DNA of 64,000 bases from SG8-41 sp963699525 (GCA_963699525.1 CAVOUI010000005.1:124001-188000), one strand, 5' to 3'. Shown: positions 1 through 9,019, counted from the stretch's first letter. Notes: a model not told the origin generated them from the sequence alone. Numbers and translations are program-made.

Positions 1-502
1 CGCCGGAGGCAAGCAGCTGCCGGCTCGCCATCTGGAAGGCGCTCACCGGCAGCGCCGCGCCATAGCGTGGGTGCACGGTGTAGACGGCGTCCCCGGCCAG
101 CACGTATTGCTCGCGCGTCAGCTCGCTCACCAGGCCGAGGCCGAACGTCTGCCCGTCAACGATGAGGCGCGCCGCCGGCGGCTCCAGGCCGAAGCGCTCG
201 CGATCGGCGGCCGGGAGCCGGTGCGTGGACCTGGCTTCGACGATCGCCAGCGCCTGCTGCACCCGTGCGTCGTCCGCGCGCGCCGCGATCGGCGCGGTAA
301 TGAACCAGCCGTCCTGCCTCTTTTCCAGAACGACCGGCACCGCGCCGGCACGTTCGATCCTCAGCGACAGCGCATCCCTCGCCTTGAGCGCCGACAAGGG
401 GAGCTCGACCGCAGAGTCCGTGGTCGGCCGGAGGTAGAAGAAAGCCCCGAGCGCGGCGACGAGGATGGCGAGAGCCGCGTTCAGCCACGCGGCCCGGCTC
501 AT
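1..502 (-). CDS. DUF4340 domain protein, C-terminus beyond the window edge
   Basis: The first 167 residues are visible. The protein starts MSRAAWLNAAL, a short N-terminal membrane anchor (about residues 6-23), and continues as a periplasmic region of beta-strand character with the pattern GWFITAP...ADDARVQQAL...FGLEPP typical of DUF4340 proteins. Such proteins usually end a Gld-type ABC operon in Proteobacteria and are thought to act with the auxiliary GldG-like protein; the transported substrate is unknown. The start codon overlaps the stop of the upstream GldG-like gene (ATGA), so the two are translationally coupled. The family assignment comes from the context and from the visible N-terminal pattern; the rest lies outside the window. 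Confidence 0.7.
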   Translation of the reverse strand, partial: MSRAAWLNAALAILVAALGAFFYLRPTTDSAVELPLSALKARDALSLRIERAGAVPVVLEKRQDGWFITAPIAARADDARVQQALAIVEARSTHRLPAADRERFGLEPPAARLIVDGQTFGLGLVSELTREQYVLAGDAVYTVHPRYGAALPVSAFQMASRQLLASG

Positions 503-1845
503 ATCCGGCGCCTGCGCCACCAGATCGCGATGCCGGTGATCATGAAGGCGAGGGGGGCCACCATCAGGAAGACGAAGGCGATGAGATAGAGCGTCACCTG
601 GTCGATGTCGACCTGGCTGTCGAGGGCCTCGCGCGGCTGGATCACGATCATGCGGTCGTCGCCGGTCAGCCAGTTGACGATGTTGACGCCGAGGTCGCGG
701 TTGCCGCCGTTGCCGATGAAGGCGTTGGACAGGAAGTGGCCGTTGCCCACCACCACCACACGCTGCTGCCGGTCGCCCACGGCGCGCTCGAAGGCGGCCG
801 CGATGGTGATCGGCCCGGCAATGTCGCGGCTCTTGTCGCAGGGACCCTCGAGCTTGCCGGTCTTGACGCAGCCGCGCGGCGCGACCTCGATCAGCGGCCG
901 CACCCGCCACTCCTCGCTCTCGATGGCCTCGATCTGGCGCGCCACCGGGTAGATCGTGTTCAGGTCGAAGCCGTCGGTGATGGCGTGCCGGCCGTACACC
1001 GCCGCGATCGCATAATCGGGCGAGGCGCCGTAGCGGGCGGCCTCGGGATCGGCCACGATCCCGGGCGTCAGCACGAGCCCCAGCATCTCGGCGATCGGGG
1101 CGAGGCCGCGCAGCGGCTCGGGATCGATCAGCCACAGCAGGTTGCCGCCGCCCGCGAGGTAACGCCGGATCTTCTGCACTTCCGCATCGAGCAGGTTCAC
1201 CTGCGGGCTGGAGATCACGAGAAGCGCCGCGTTGGCCGGCACGTCCTGGGCGAGCGCAAGTTTGAGACCGCTCACCCGGAAGCCCTTCAGCTCGAGCTGG
1301 CGCCCGAATTCGCCCAAGTCGTGATTGGCAGGCCCGTTCAGCTTGCGCTCGCCGTGCCCGTCGAGCCACAGCACGAGGCGCTCGCTGCCGCGCGCAAGCC
1401 GCTGCAGGGCGTTGGCAAGCGCCTGCTCGTTGAACTCGGTCAGGCGCTCGGTGCGCCGCTGGTACGTCAGCACGAGCTCGATCGGCGCGCGCACGCCGGC
1501 TTCCGCCGCGGCTTTCGGCTGCTCGCGCGGGTCGACGAAGGTGACGGCGAGGTCGGGCTTCACGCGCTGGTAGGGGCGCAGAAACTCCTCGATCCGGCGA
1601 TGCACCTGCTCACCACGGGCATCCCGTGCGAGCGCGTAGGCGGTGATGGCAAGCGGGCCGTCCAGGCGTTTCAGCACCTCGAGCGTTGCCGGCGAGAGCG
1701 TGTTGCGGTGGCTCCGGGTGAGGTCGTGCTCGATGCGGTATTCGCGCGCGAGGTGGGCGATCAACCCCGTGGCCGCCACGAGCAGCACCACGAACAGCCA
1801 GTGGTTCGCGAGGGAGCGCAGGCGGCGCCGGCGCGTGGTCTCCAT
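499..1845 (-). CDS. GldG-like ABC transporter auxiliary protein
   Basis: 448 aa. An N-terminal membrane helix (about residues 13-33, LFVVLLVAATGLIAHLA) is followed by a large periplasmic ABC_transp_aux domain with segments LVLWLDGHGER, LLVISSPQ and GGNLLWLIDPEP. A C-terminal helix (about 420-442) ends in a basic WWRRRR tail. The family accompanies GldA/GldF-type transporters; in Bacteroidetes these serve gliding, but in Proteobacteria the role is unknown. The start METTRRRRLR lies 2 bp after the permease stop. A longer same-frame open stretch upstream is antisense-like translation of the permease and I exclude it. Confidence 0.8.
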   Translation of the reverse strand: METTRRRRLRSLANHWLFVVLLVAATGLIAHLAREYRIEHDLTRSHRNTLSPATLEVLKRLDGPLAITAYALARDARGEQVHRRIEEFLRPYQRVKPDLAVTFVDPREQPKAAAEAGVRAPIELVLTYQRRTERLTEFNEQALANALQRLARGSERLVLWLDGHGERKLNGPANHDLGEFGRQLELKGFRVSGLKLALAQDVPANAALLVISSPQVNLLDAEVQKIRRYLAGGGNLLWLIDPEPLRGLAPIAEMLGLVLTPGIVADPEAARYGASPDYAIAAVYGRHAITDGFDLNTIYPVARQIEAIESEEWRVRPLIEVAPRGCVKTGKLEGPCDKSRDIAGPITIAAAFERAVGDRQQRVVVVGNGHFLSNAFIGNGGNRDLGVNIVNWLTGDDRMIVIQPREALDSQVDIDQVTLYLIAFVFLMVAPLAFMITGIAIWWRRRRI

Positions 1846-1847
1846 CG

Positions 1848-2618
1848 TCAGCCGCGCACGCGCTGCGCATCGAGCTGGCGGATCGCCAGCGCGAGGAAGA
1901 GCGCGGTGAGGAGGATCAGGCAGGCTGCCGCGTAGGTATCGAGCAGCCCCTTCCCGAAGGGCTCGAAGCTCTTGATGGGGGACACGACTTGCGTCAGGCT
2001 CGCCGCCACCGTCCAGCCGCGCGCGCGCAATCCGTCTCCCGCCGCCTCCCCGGCGAGCACCATGACCAGCAGCGTGGCGAAGGCGCCGATCGCGGCGACC
2101 ACGGGGTGCACCGTGAGGCAGGACACGAACAGGCTCACCGCGGCGAATGCGGCGGTGAGCAGGACGAGCCCGGCCACGAGGCCCGCGAGCATGCCGTAGT
2201 CGAGCCGCGCGGCGCCCGCGAGGGAGAGCGGCATCAGCGCCGTCAACGCCACGATGCACCCGAGAAACGCGACGAGGCCCGCGAACTTGCCGAGCACGAT
2301 TTCGGTCATCGAGACGGGCGCCGACATGAGCAGCACCATGGTCTGGTTGCGGCGCTCTTCCGCGATGAGCCGCATGGCCAGGACCGGCACCGCGAACAGC
2401 AGCACCGCCGCCGCCGTGCCGAAGATGGGGCCGGCGACGAGATCGGTGATGCCGGGAGCGGCTGCCAGCCGGGCGAGCTGCGGCTGCAGCTGGAGGAAGT
2501 CGTCGAGGCGCCGCAGGAAGGCGTAGCCGACGATCAACTGCATGATCGTAAGCACCACCCACGCGAGGGGCGACGCGAACAGCGTTTTCAGCTCCTTGCC
2601 CGCGATCGTAAAAATCAT
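1848..2618 (-). CDS. GldF-like ABC transporter permease (ABC-2 family)
   Basis: 256 aa integral membrane protein starting MIFTIAGKELKTLFASPLAW, the characteristic ABC-2 opening in which a short amphipathic segment precedes the first helix. About six hydrophobic helices follow, with the cytoplasmic segment AEERRNQTMVLLMSAP between helices 2 and 3, which is the usual EER/T motif of NosY/GldF-type permeases. The start overlaps the ATPase stop by 4 bp, and the stop is 2 bp before the GldG-like gene. It is the membrane channel of the three-component transporter encoded here. Confidence 0.85.
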   Translation of the reverse strand: MIFTIAGKELKTLFASPLAWVVLTIMQLIVGYAFLRRLDDFLQLQPQLARLAAAPGITDLVAGPIFGTAAAVLLFAVPVLAMRLIAEERRNQTMVLLMSAPVSMTEIVLGKFAGLVAFLGCIVALTALMPLSLAGAARLDYGMLAGLVAGLVLLTAAFAAVSLFVSCLTVHPVVAAIGAFATLLVMVLAGEAAGDGLRARGWTVAASLTQVVSPIKSFEPFGKGLLDTYAAACLILLTALFLALAIRQLDAQRVRG

Positions 2619-3601
2619 GCGCCGTCCTCGCGCCGGGTGAGGTGAACGAACACGTCCTCCAGGCTCGTCTGCGCGGGATTCAGCTGATAGAGGCCCCAGT
2701 CGCGCGCCGCGGCGGCCTTCACCAGCGCGTCGGTCGGGTCCTTCCCGGCGGCAAACTGGACGCGGAAGCGCGTCGGCTCCACCGCGTCCACGGCCGCCAC
2801 GCCCGGCAGCGCCGCGAGCTCGTCGGCCGACGGCGGCCGGCGCAGTCCCACCAGGAGGGTCGCGCCGCTCTCGAACTGCTTCAGCGCCGCGATGGTATCG
2901 CTGTAGACGAGCTCACCGTGATGCATGATCTGAACGCGATCGCACACCGCCTCCACCTCGGGCAGGATGTGGGTGGAGAGAATCACGCTGTGCGCGCCGC
3001 CAAGCTCGCGGATCAGCGCCCGGATGTCGCGGATCTGGTTGGGGTCGAGCCCGACCGTGGGCTCGTCGAGCACGACCACGTCGGGCGAGTGCACGATCGC
3101 CTGCGCGATGCCGACGCGCTGCTGGTAGCCCTTGGAGAGCGTCCCGATCAGCTTTCCGCCGACATCGGCGAGACCGCAGCGCTGCCGGACCGTCGCCACC
3201 GCTTCGCCACGGCGCGCGCGCGGCACGCGGTGCAGCCTCGACGCGAGCAGGAGGTACTCGTTCACGGTCAGCTCGCGGTAGAGCGGCGGCACTTCCGGCA
3301 GGTAGCCGATGCGCGCCTTGGCCGCGGACGGCTCCTCCAGGAGGTCGATGCCGCAGATGCGGATCTCGCCGCGCGAGGGCGCGAGGTTCCCGGTCAGCAT
3401 GTGCATGGTGGTGGTCTTGCCAGCGCCGTTCGGGCCGAGGAAGCCGAGCACCTCGCCGCGCCGCAACTCGAGGTTGATGCCGTTGACCGCGATGTGATTG
3501 CCGAAGCTGCGGGTCAAGCCCCGCGCGGAGATCGTGCTGGCCGCTTCCGGTTCCGGCATCGCGACGAGTGGCTGGGCGAGATCCGTGCTTGTGGTGTGCA
3601 T
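2615..3601 (-). CDS. ABC transporter ATP-binding protein (GldA/CcmA-like)
   Basis: 328 aa nucleotide-binding subunit. Walker A is GPNGAGKTT (about residue 56), the signature is LSKGYQQR, and Walker B with the catalytic Glu is VVVLDEPT followed by VGLDP and the H-loop STHILPE. The C-terminal 90 residues form the extra domain found in drug/gliding-type ABC-2 ATPases. It energises the permease encoded directly downstream (4-bp overlap). The first ATG is used; a second methionine at residue 15 is possible because no good ribosome-binding site precedes either. The gene is divergent from the TPR lipoprotein gene, sharing an 88-bp promoter region with AT-rich -10-like sequence near 3604-3617. Confidence 0.9.
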   Translation of the reverse strand: MHTTSTDLAQPLVAMPEPEAASTISARGLTRSFGNHIAVNGINLELRRGEVLGFLGPNGAGKTTTMHMLTGNLAPSRGEIRICGIDLLEEPSAAKARIGYLPEVPPLYRELTVNEYLLLASRLHRVPRARRGEAVATVRQRCGLADVGGKLIGTLSKGYQQRVGIAQAIVHSPDVVVLDEPTVGLDPNQIRDIRALIRELGGAHSVILSTHILPEVEAVCDRVQIMHHGELVYSDTIAALKQFESGATLLVGLRRPPSADELAALPGVAAVDAVEPTRFRVQFAAGKDPTDALVKAAAARDWGLYQLNPAQTSLEDVFVHLTRREDGA

Positions 3602-3689
3602 GAAATATACCTAATATGTGCCTCTTTATGAAGCCGCCGGCCCGACCGCCGCGCTATCTGAAATCCTTCCGTTTCCTCCCTCCGGAGTC

Positions 3690-5441
3690 ATGACCGCGTT
3701 TCGCATCCTCGTGCTGGCGCTGTGCGCGGCGCTCGCGGCGTGCGCGCAGCAGCCGGGGACCGCGGAGGGTCCGACGCCCGGCCCGGGCACCGCGCAGCAG
3801 CCGCGCGTGGTGAGCGCAAAGCCCGCGCCGAGCCACCCGCCGCTGCCCAACGTCGAGCTCTCGGAAGACCTGCTCTACAAGATTATGCTCGCCGAGGTCG
3901 CGCTGCAGCGCGGGCAGCCGCATATCGCGGTGCAGGCCTATCTCGAGCTCGCGCGCGAGACGCGCGACCCGCGCGTCGCGCAGCGTGCCACCGAGGTGGC
4001 GTGGAACGCGCGCTTCAGCTCTGCGGCGCTCGAAGCGGCGGGCATCTGGCTGCAGGCCGATCCCGGCTCGGCGCAGGCGCGCCAGGTTATCGCGGCGCTG
4101 CTGGTCTCGCAGACCCGGATCGCGGATGCGCAGCCGCATCTGGAGAAGTGGATCGCAACCGGGCCCGACAGCGTTGGCCAGAGCTTTCTCCAATTGAACA
4201 CGCTGCTCGCGCGCCACCCGGACAAGCCCGAGGTCCTCATATTGATGCAGGCTCTGGCACAGCCCTATCCCGCTGTGCCCGAAGCTCGGCTCGCGGTAGC
4301 GCAGGCGGCGTGGAATGCCGGGAACGAGGAGCTCGCGCTCGCCGAGGCACGCACCGCGCTGAAGCTGAATCCGGACTGGGAAGTCGCCGCGCTGTTCACC
4401 GCGCAGGTATTGCAGCGCCGCTCCAACGAGGAGGCGCTGAGCTTCCTGGCCGACTACCTGCGCGACCACCCCAAGGCGCGCGATGCCCGGCTCAACTACG
4501 CACGGGTGCTGGTCGCCAACAAGAATTACCCCGAGGCGCGCCGGCAATTCGAGCTGCTCGTCCAAGAGTATCCGCAGAATGCCGACGTCGGCATGGCGGT
4601 GGCGCTGCTCGCGATGCAGGCGAGCGACTACGACGCGGCGGAGTCGCAGCTGAAGCGCGTGCTGGAGCTGGACTACAAGGATCCGAACCTCGCGCGCTTC
4701 TATCTTGGCCAGGTGAACGAGGAGCGCAAGCGCTTCGACGAGGCGCTCAAGTGGTACGCCGCGGTCACCCTCGGCGAGCAGTACATCCCCGCGCAAACGC
4801 GCTACGCCGGCATCCTCGCGCGGGAGGGGCGGATGCCGGAAGCGCGCAAGCATCTGCAGGATGCGACCGCGAGCCATCCCCAGCTGCGCGTGCAACTGAC
4901 GCAGGCCGAGGCGCAGCTGCTGCGCGACGCGAATGCCTACCAGGAAGCGTTCGACGTGCTCGGCCAGGCGCTCGCGCAAATGCCCGATTACCCCGATCTC
5001 CTCTACGACCACGCGATGGCGGCGGAGAAGGTGAACCGGCTGGATGTCCTGGAAGCGAACCTGAGGCAGCTGATCAAGCTCCGCCCCGACCACGCTCACG
5101 CCTACAACGCGCTCGGCTACACCTTCGCCGACCGCAACCAGCGCATCGACGAGGCCTACCTCCTGATCGAGACCGCGTTGAAGCTCGCGCCCGACGATCC
5201 GTTCATCCAGGACAGCATGGGCTGGGTGCTCTACCGCATGGGGCGCAACAAGGAAGGCCTCGATTACCTGCAGCGCGCGTTCAAGCAGCGCCCCGATGCT
5301 GAGATTGCGGCGCACCTCGGGGAAGTGCTGTGGGTGGTCAACCAGCGCGACGAGGCGAAGAAGATCTGGGCCGAGGCGCTGAAGGAGCATCCCAAGAACG
5401 AGTTGCTGCGGGATACCGTCAAGCGCTTCCGGCCCCAGTAG
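3690..5441 (+). CDS. TPR-repeat lipoprotein
   Basis: 583 aa. The start at 3690 gives a lipoprotein signal peptide MTAFRILVLALCAALAAC with lipobox LAAC (Cys at about residue 18). A start further upstream would bury this signal, so I reject it. The rest is an alpha solenoid of tetratricopeptide repeats from about residue 45 to the end (for example ARLNYARVLVANKNYPEARRQ and AHAYNALGYTFADRNQRIDEA). In betaproteobacteria a TPR gene of this type commonly precedes lolB. A role in envelope biogenesis is inferred only from the lipid anchor and the neighbouring lolB. The gap to lolB is 15 bp, so they are probably cotranscribed. Confidence 0.85.
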   Translation: MTAFRILVLALCAALAACAQQPGTAEGPTPGPGTAQQPRVVSAKPAPSHPPLPNVELSEDLLYKIMLAEVALQRGQPHIAVQAYLELARETRDPRVAQRATEVAWNARFSSAALEAAGIWLQADPGSAQARQVIAALLVSQTRIADAQPHLEKWIATGPDSVGQSFLQLNTLLARHPDKPEVLILMQALAQPYPAVPEARLAVAQAAWNAGNEELALAEARTALKLNPDWEVAALFTAQVLQRRSNEEALSFLADYLRDHPKARDARLNYARVLVANKNYPEARRQFELLVQEYPQNADVGMAVALLAMQASDYDAAESQLKRVLELDYKDPNLARFYLGQVNEERKRFDEALKWYAAVTLGEQYIPAQTRYAGILAREGRMPEARKHLQDATASHPQLRVQLTQAEAQLLRDANAYQEAFDVLGQALAQMPDYPDLLYDHAMAAEKVNRLDVLEANLRQLIKLRPDHAHAYNALGYTFADRNQRIDEAYLLIETALKLAPDDPFIQDSMGWVLYRMGRNKEGLDYLQRAFKQRPDAEIAAHLGEVLWVVNQRDEAKKIWAEALKEHPKNELLRDTVKRFRPQ

Positions 5442-5456
5442 CTTCTCATTACCACA

Positions 5457-6029
5457 ATGACGGGATTCAGGTCGTGCGCCGCGCTGGCCGCGGCCGCGGC
5501 GCTCGCCGGCTGTGCCTGGCTCGCGCCGTCGCCCCCGCCGCCTCCGGCGCCCGCGTTCGAACTCCTGGGACGCGTGGCGGTCACCTTCGACGGCCGCACC
5601 TTCTCATCCGGCGTGCGCTGGCAGCACGCGGCGGACCGCGACGAACTCTGGCTGATGACCCCCGCGGGGCAGGCGCTCGCGCACATCGTCGGCGAGGCCG
5701 ACGGTGCCACCTACACCGGAGCGGACCGCAGCCAATACAAGGCCGCTGACATCGCGAGCCTGATACGGCGCGCGCTGGGCTGGGAGCTGCCGGTCATGCG
5801 CCTCGCGTGGTGGGTGCAGGGCGAGCCCGCCGCCGGGGTCGTCGTGCAATCCGCGGAGCGCGACGCGCAGGGACGGCCCGCGGTGCTGGTGCAGGACGAC
5901 TGGCGCATCGTCTATGTGTACGAATCCCAGGACGCGCGCGAGGGCCGGTTGCGGCGGCTGGACCTGGCGAGCGAGTCCTGCCAGATTCGTCTCGTGATCG
6001 ATCGCTGGCGGCGCGCGGCCGAGCCATGA
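5457..6029 (+). CDS. lolB: Outer-membrane lipoprotein insertion factor LolB
   Basis: 190 aa. LolB accepts lipoproteins from the periplasmic chaperone LolA and inserts them in the outer membrane; it is itself a lipoprotein. The signal peptide ends in the lipobox LAGC (Cys about residue 19), and a proline-rich linker (SPPPPPAP) precedes the LolB beta-barrel domain with FELLGRVAVTFDGRTFSSGVRW. The motif ALGWELPVMRLAWWVQG is typical of the family. The length is normal. The stop overlaps the ispE start by 4 bp; lolB-ispE linkage is conserved in beta- and gammaproteobacteria. Confidence 0.92.
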   Translation: MTGFRSCAALAAAAALAGCAWLAPSPPPPPAPAFELLGRVAVTFDGRTFSSGVRWQHAADRDELWLMTPAGQALAHIVGEADGATYTGADRSQYKAADIASLIRRALGWELPVMRLAWWVQGEPAAGVVVQSAERDAQGRPAVLVQDDWRIVYVYESQDAREGRLRRLDLASESCQIRLVIDRWRRAAEP

Positions 6030-6865
6030 GCGAGAGACGCAGTTATCCGGCGCCGGCCAAGCTCAACCTGATGCTTCGCGTCACGGGGCGCCGCGCCGAC
6101 GGCTATCACCTCCTGCAGACTGTGATCCGCTTCATCGACTATGGCGACACGCTGACCTTCCGCGTGCGCGAGGACGGGGCGATCCGCCGGGTCAACGAGG
6201 TCGCGGGCGTGCCGGCTGCCGAGGACCTCGCTGTGCGGGCGGCGCGGCGGCTGCGGGTGGCCTGCGGCACACGGCTCGGCGCCGACATCACGCTGGAAAA
6301 GCGCCTACCGCTCGGAGGCGGGCTCGGGGGTGGCAGCTCCGACGCCGCAACCGCGCTCCTCGCGCTGAATCAGATCTGGCGTGCCGGGCTGCCGCGGGAG
6401 CGGCTGCTTGCGCTCGCTCTCGAGCTGGGGGCCGATGTGCCGGTATTCGTGGGCGGCGAAAACGCGCTGGCGGAGGGAATAGGAGAGCGTCTTACGCCCC
6501 TTTCCCTGCCCCCGGCCTGGTATCTCGTTCTGACCCCTCCGGTCGAGGTTCCGACCGCCCGCATCTTCTCTCACATTCAATTGAAACGGGACTCAAAACC
6601 CATTAAAATCACGGCCTTTTCGGTCGAGCAGGCGGGCAACGACCTGGAGCCCGTGGTGTGCCGCGAATACCCCGAGGTGGCGCGACACCTCGAGTGGCTC
6701 CGGCGAATGGCGCCGGCATGGGTGACCGGCAGCGGGGCATGCGTGTTCGCGGCGTTCCCGACTGAGCCGGCGGCCCGCCGGGTGCTGGAGCAGGTGCCCG
6801 AGGGCATGCGCGGATTCGTCGCGCAGGGGCTCACCCGCCATCCGCTGCGCGACCTGGCACGCTGA
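6026..6865 (+). CDS. ispE: 4-diphosphocytidyl-2-C-methyl-D-erythritol kinase
   Basis: 279 aa GHMP kinase of the MEP isoprenoid pathway. It phosphorylates the 2-hydroxyl of CDP-methylerythritol using ATP. Visible motifs are PAPAKLNLMLRVTGRRADGYH at the N-terminus (conserved Lys of the substrate site), the glycine-rich ATP loop LPLGGGLGGGSSDAA (about residue 95) and the third GHMP motif VTGSGACVFAAF near the C-terminus. The start is chosen at the ATGA overlap with lolB; the initial residues MSERRSYPAPAKLN match the family. It is followed by tRNA-Gln, the conserved betaproteobacterial arrangement. Confidence 0.95.
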   Translation: MSERRSYPAPAKLNLMLRVTGRRADGYHLLQTVIRFIDYGDTLTFRVREDGAIRRVNEVAGVPAAEDLAVRAARRLRVACGTRLGADITLEKRLPLGGGLGGGSSDAATALLALNQIWRAGLPRERLLALALELGADVPVFVGGENALAEGIGERLTPLSLPPAWYLVLTPPVEVPTARIFSHIQLKRDSKPIKITAFSVEQAGNDLEPVVCREYPEVARHLEWLRRMAPAWVTGSGACVFAAFPTEPAARRVLEQVPEGMRGFVAQGLTRHPLRDLAR

Positions 6866-6891
6866 GGCGGACTCAGGATTCGTAACGAAGT

Positions 6892-6965
6892 TGGGGAGTC
6901 GCCAAGCTGGTTAAGGCACCGGATTTTGATTCCGGCATGCGTGGGTTCGAATCCTACCTCCCCAG
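6892..6965 (+). tRNA. tRNA-Gln (anticodon TTG)
   Basis: 74-nt cloverleaf. The acceptor stem TGGGGAG pairs with CTCCCCA, and the discriminator base is G. The D-arm contains AAGCTGGTTAAGGC, the anticodon stem CCGGA/TCCGG encloses loop TTTTGAT with anticodon TTG, and the T-loop is TTCGAAT. The 3' CCA is not encoded. It lies between ispE and prs, where tRNA-Gln is found in many beta- and gammaproteobacteria. Confidence 0.95.
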
Positions 6966-6985
6966 CCCGATATTGATGATGCGCA

Positions 6986-7023
6986 ACCCCTCACCCCTTC
7001 CCCCTCTCCCGAGTGGAGAGGGG
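6986..7023. repeat. REP-like palindromic repeat, family A copy 1
   Basis: A C-rich arm (CCCCTCACCCC) precedes the hairpin CCCCTCTCC-cgagt-GGAGAGGGG (7001-7023). The same layout is present in reverse orientation at 13648-13683. This matches the general form of the common proteobacterial intergenic repeat with a CCCTCTCC stem. It lies between tRNA-Gln and prs and may act as a 3'-end stabiliser, but the inverted repeat has no T tract on the plus strand. Confidence 0.6.
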
Positions 7024-7085
7024 AAAAGTACAGTGCGAAAATGGCGAGCCTGCCATTTGCGCAATGAGTGACGATTGAGGTCGTG

Positions 7086-8063
7086 ATGCTGCAGGGAAGC
7101 ACAGCTGAGAGCAGGGGTTTCGACCGCCTGATGGTGTTCACCGGCAACGCCAATCCCCGGCTTGCCGAGGACGTTGCCGGTCACCTGAAGGTCATGCTCG
7201 GCCGCGCCAAGGTCGGGCGCTTCAGCGACGGCGAGGTGATGGTCGAGATCCTGGAGAACGTGCGCGGGCGCGACGTGTTCGTGCTGCAGTCGATCTGCTC
7301 GCCGACCAACGACAACCTGATGGAGCTGCTGGTGATGGTGGATTCCCTGAAGCGCGCCTCCGCGGGCCGCGTCACCGCCGCGATTCCCTACATGGGTTAC
7401 GCGCGGCAGGACCGGCGCCCGAGCTCGGCGCGCGTGCCGATTTCCGCCAAGGTGGTCGCCAACATGATGTCGAGCGTGGGTGTCGACCGTGTGCTCACCA
7501 TGGATCTCCACTCGGAGCAGATCCAGGGGTTCTTCGACATCCCGGTGGACAACATCTACTCCAGCCCGATCATGCTGGGCGACGTGTGGAAGCGCGGCTT
7601 CAAGAACCTGGTGGTGGTCTCGCCCGACGTCGGCGGCGTGCTGCGGGCAAGGGCGCTCGCGAAGCGGCTCGAGTCCGACCTTGCCATCATCGACAAGCGG
7701 CGCCCGCGCCCCAACGTCGCCACGGTGATGAACATCATCGGCGAGGTGGAGAAGCGCACCTGCGTGATCGTGGACGACCTGGTGGACACCGCGAACACGC
7801 TGTGCGAGGGGGCCGCGGCGTTGAAGCAGCAGGGGGCGGAGCGCGTGCTCGCGTACTGCACCCATGCGGTGCTTTCGGGCAAGGCGGTGGAGCGCATCAT
7901 GGGCTCCACGCTCGACGAGCTGGTGGTCACCGATACCATCCCGCTGCGCGAGGAGGCGAAAGCCTGCAAGAAGATCCGGGTGCTCACGGTTGCCGGTCTC
8001 TTGGCCGAAACCATGCGCCGCATCAGCAACGAGGATTCTGTCAGCTCGCTCTTCGTCGAATAG
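7086..8063 (+). CDS. prs: Ribose-phosphate pyrophosphokinase
   Basis: 325 aa. It makes PRPP from ribose 5-phosphate and ATP for nucleotide, His and Trp synthesis. Family motifs visible are MVFTGNANPRLA at the N-terminus, the flexible-loop region PYMGYARQDRR, the metal-binding MDLHSEQIQGFFD and the PRPP-binding loop CVIVDDLVDTANT. I chose the ATG at 7086 because GAGG (7077-7080) lies 5 bp upstream; this gives about ten residues more than the usual 316. A GTG at 7068 is in frame but has no ribosome-binding site. It is followed 97 bp later by rplY, as in related genomes. Confidence 0.95.
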   Translation: MLQGSTAESRGFDRLMVFTGNANPRLAEDVAGHLKVMLGRAKVGRFSDGEVMVEILENVRGRDVFVLQSICSPTNDNLMELLVMVDSLKRASAGRVTAAIPYMGYARQDRRPSSARVPISAKVVANMMSSVGVDRVLTMDLHSEQIQGFFDIPVDNIYSSPIMLGDVWKRGFKNLVVVSPDVGGVLRARALAKRLESDLAIIDKRRPRPNVATVMNIIGEVEKRTCVIVDDLVDTANTLCEGAAALKQQGAERVLAYCTHAVLSGKAVERIMGSTLDELVVTDTIPLREEAKACKKIRVLTVAGLLAETMRRISNEDSVSSLFVE

Positions 8064-8146
8064 CGAGCTGAGCGATCAGCGGTCGGCTTTCAGCGAAATG
8101 CGGTTTGGCTGAGAGCTTGATGGATGCTGATAGCTGATAGCAGTTT
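8064..8146. repeat. Degenerate short tandem repeats between prs and rplY
   Basis: The spacer consists largely of overlapping copies of an AGCTGA/GCTGATAG-like unit (for example GCTGATAGCTGATAGC at its 3' end). Similar low-complexity spacers, with other units, occur at 19074-19140, 23371-23391, 24938-24962 and 50139-50169. I see no promoter or hairpin terminator here, so prs and rplY may be cotranscribed. Confidence 0.5.
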
Positions 8147-8160
8147 TTTTGGAGATTGCA

Positions 8161-8961
8161 ATGAAGATCGAAGTGACTGCATTCCCGCGCGCGCAAAAGG
8201 GATCGAGTGCGAACCGCCGCCTGCGCGTCGGCGGACGCGTGCCGGGCATCGTCTACGGCGCGAACCAGGCGACGCAGAACGTGGAGCTCGACCATAACGC
8301 GCTGCTGCTGCAGCTGAGGCAGGAGGCGTTCCACGCGTCGATACTCGATTTCGCGCTCGACGGGCAGAAATTCCAGGTCCTGCTGCGCGACTACCAGATG
8401 CACCCGTGGCGGAAGCAGGTGCTGCACGTGGATTTCCAGCGCGTGGACAAGAACCGCAAGATCCACATGCGCGTGCCCCTGCACTTCGTGAATGCCGAAA
8501 TTTGCCCGGGCGTGAAGGTCGGCGGCGGCGTGGTGCAGCCCGCGCTGAACGCGATCGACATCCAGTGCCTGCCGGACGACCTGCCCGGATTCATCGAGGT
8601 CGATCTCAAGGACATGGAGCTGAACGACACGCTGCACGTCGTGGACATTCCGCTGCCGAAGGGCGTGGAGCCGATTTCGAAGCTGAAGCACGAGAATCCG
8701 TCCGTGGTGTCGGTGCACGTGCCGAAGGAGATCGTGATCGAGGAAGAGGCGCCGGCGCCGGTCACCGAGATCATCGGCGAGGTCCCGGCCGAGGGCGAGG
8801 AAGCCGCCGCGGCTGCCGCGGAAGGCGAGAAGGGCGAGAAGAAGGAGGCCGGAGCCGAGAAGAAGGAGCCCGCCGCCGCAGCGAAGAAGGAGCCGGCTGC
8901 TGCAGCGAAGAAGGAGCCCGCCGCCGAGAAGAAAGAGCCCGGCAAGAAGGGCAAGGAATAG
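8161..8961 (+). CDS. rplY: 50S ribosomal protein L25 (Ctc family) with alanine/lysine-rich tail
   Basis: 266 aa; L25 binds 5S rRNA. The N-terminal L25 domain (about residues 4-92) has AFPRAQKGSSANRRLRVGG and PGIVYGA; the Ctc-type second beta domain (about 95-190) follows. The last 55 residues are low complexity with repeated KKEPAAAA units, so the protein is longer than the usual 200-220 aa. GGAG at 8151-8154 selects ATG 8161; a TTG 12 nt upstream is in frame but overlaps that site. A hairpin terminator follows. The tail is also encoded with a near-repetitive DNA structure (8845-8955). Confidence 0.93.
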   Translation: MKIEVTAFPRAQKGSSANRRLRVGGRVPGIVYGANQATQNVELDHNALLLQLRQEAFHASILDFALDGQKFQVLLRDYQMHPWRKQVLHVDFQRVDKNRKIHMRVPLHFVNAEICPGVKVGGGVVQPALNAIDIQCLPDDLPGFIEVDLKDMELNDTLHVVDIPLPKGVEPISKLKHENPSVVSVHVPKEIVIEEEAPAPVTEIIGEVPAEGEEAAAAAAEGEKGEKKEAGAEKKEPAAAAKKEPAAAAKKEPAAEKKEPGKKGKE

Positions 8962-8979
8962 GGCGCCGTCTGCGAGAAG

Positions 8980-9012
8980 GCCCGCCATTCCGCATGGACT
9001 GGCGGGCTTTTT
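8980..9012 (+). terminator. Intrinsic terminator after rplY
   Basis: Perfect 8-bp stem GCCCGCCA/TGGCGGGC with a 12-nt loop, followed directly by TTTTT (9008-9012). It ends only 7 nt before the pth start codon, so it separates prs-rplY from pth-ychF unless read through. Confidence 0.8.
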
Positions 9013-9019
9013 CTAGTTT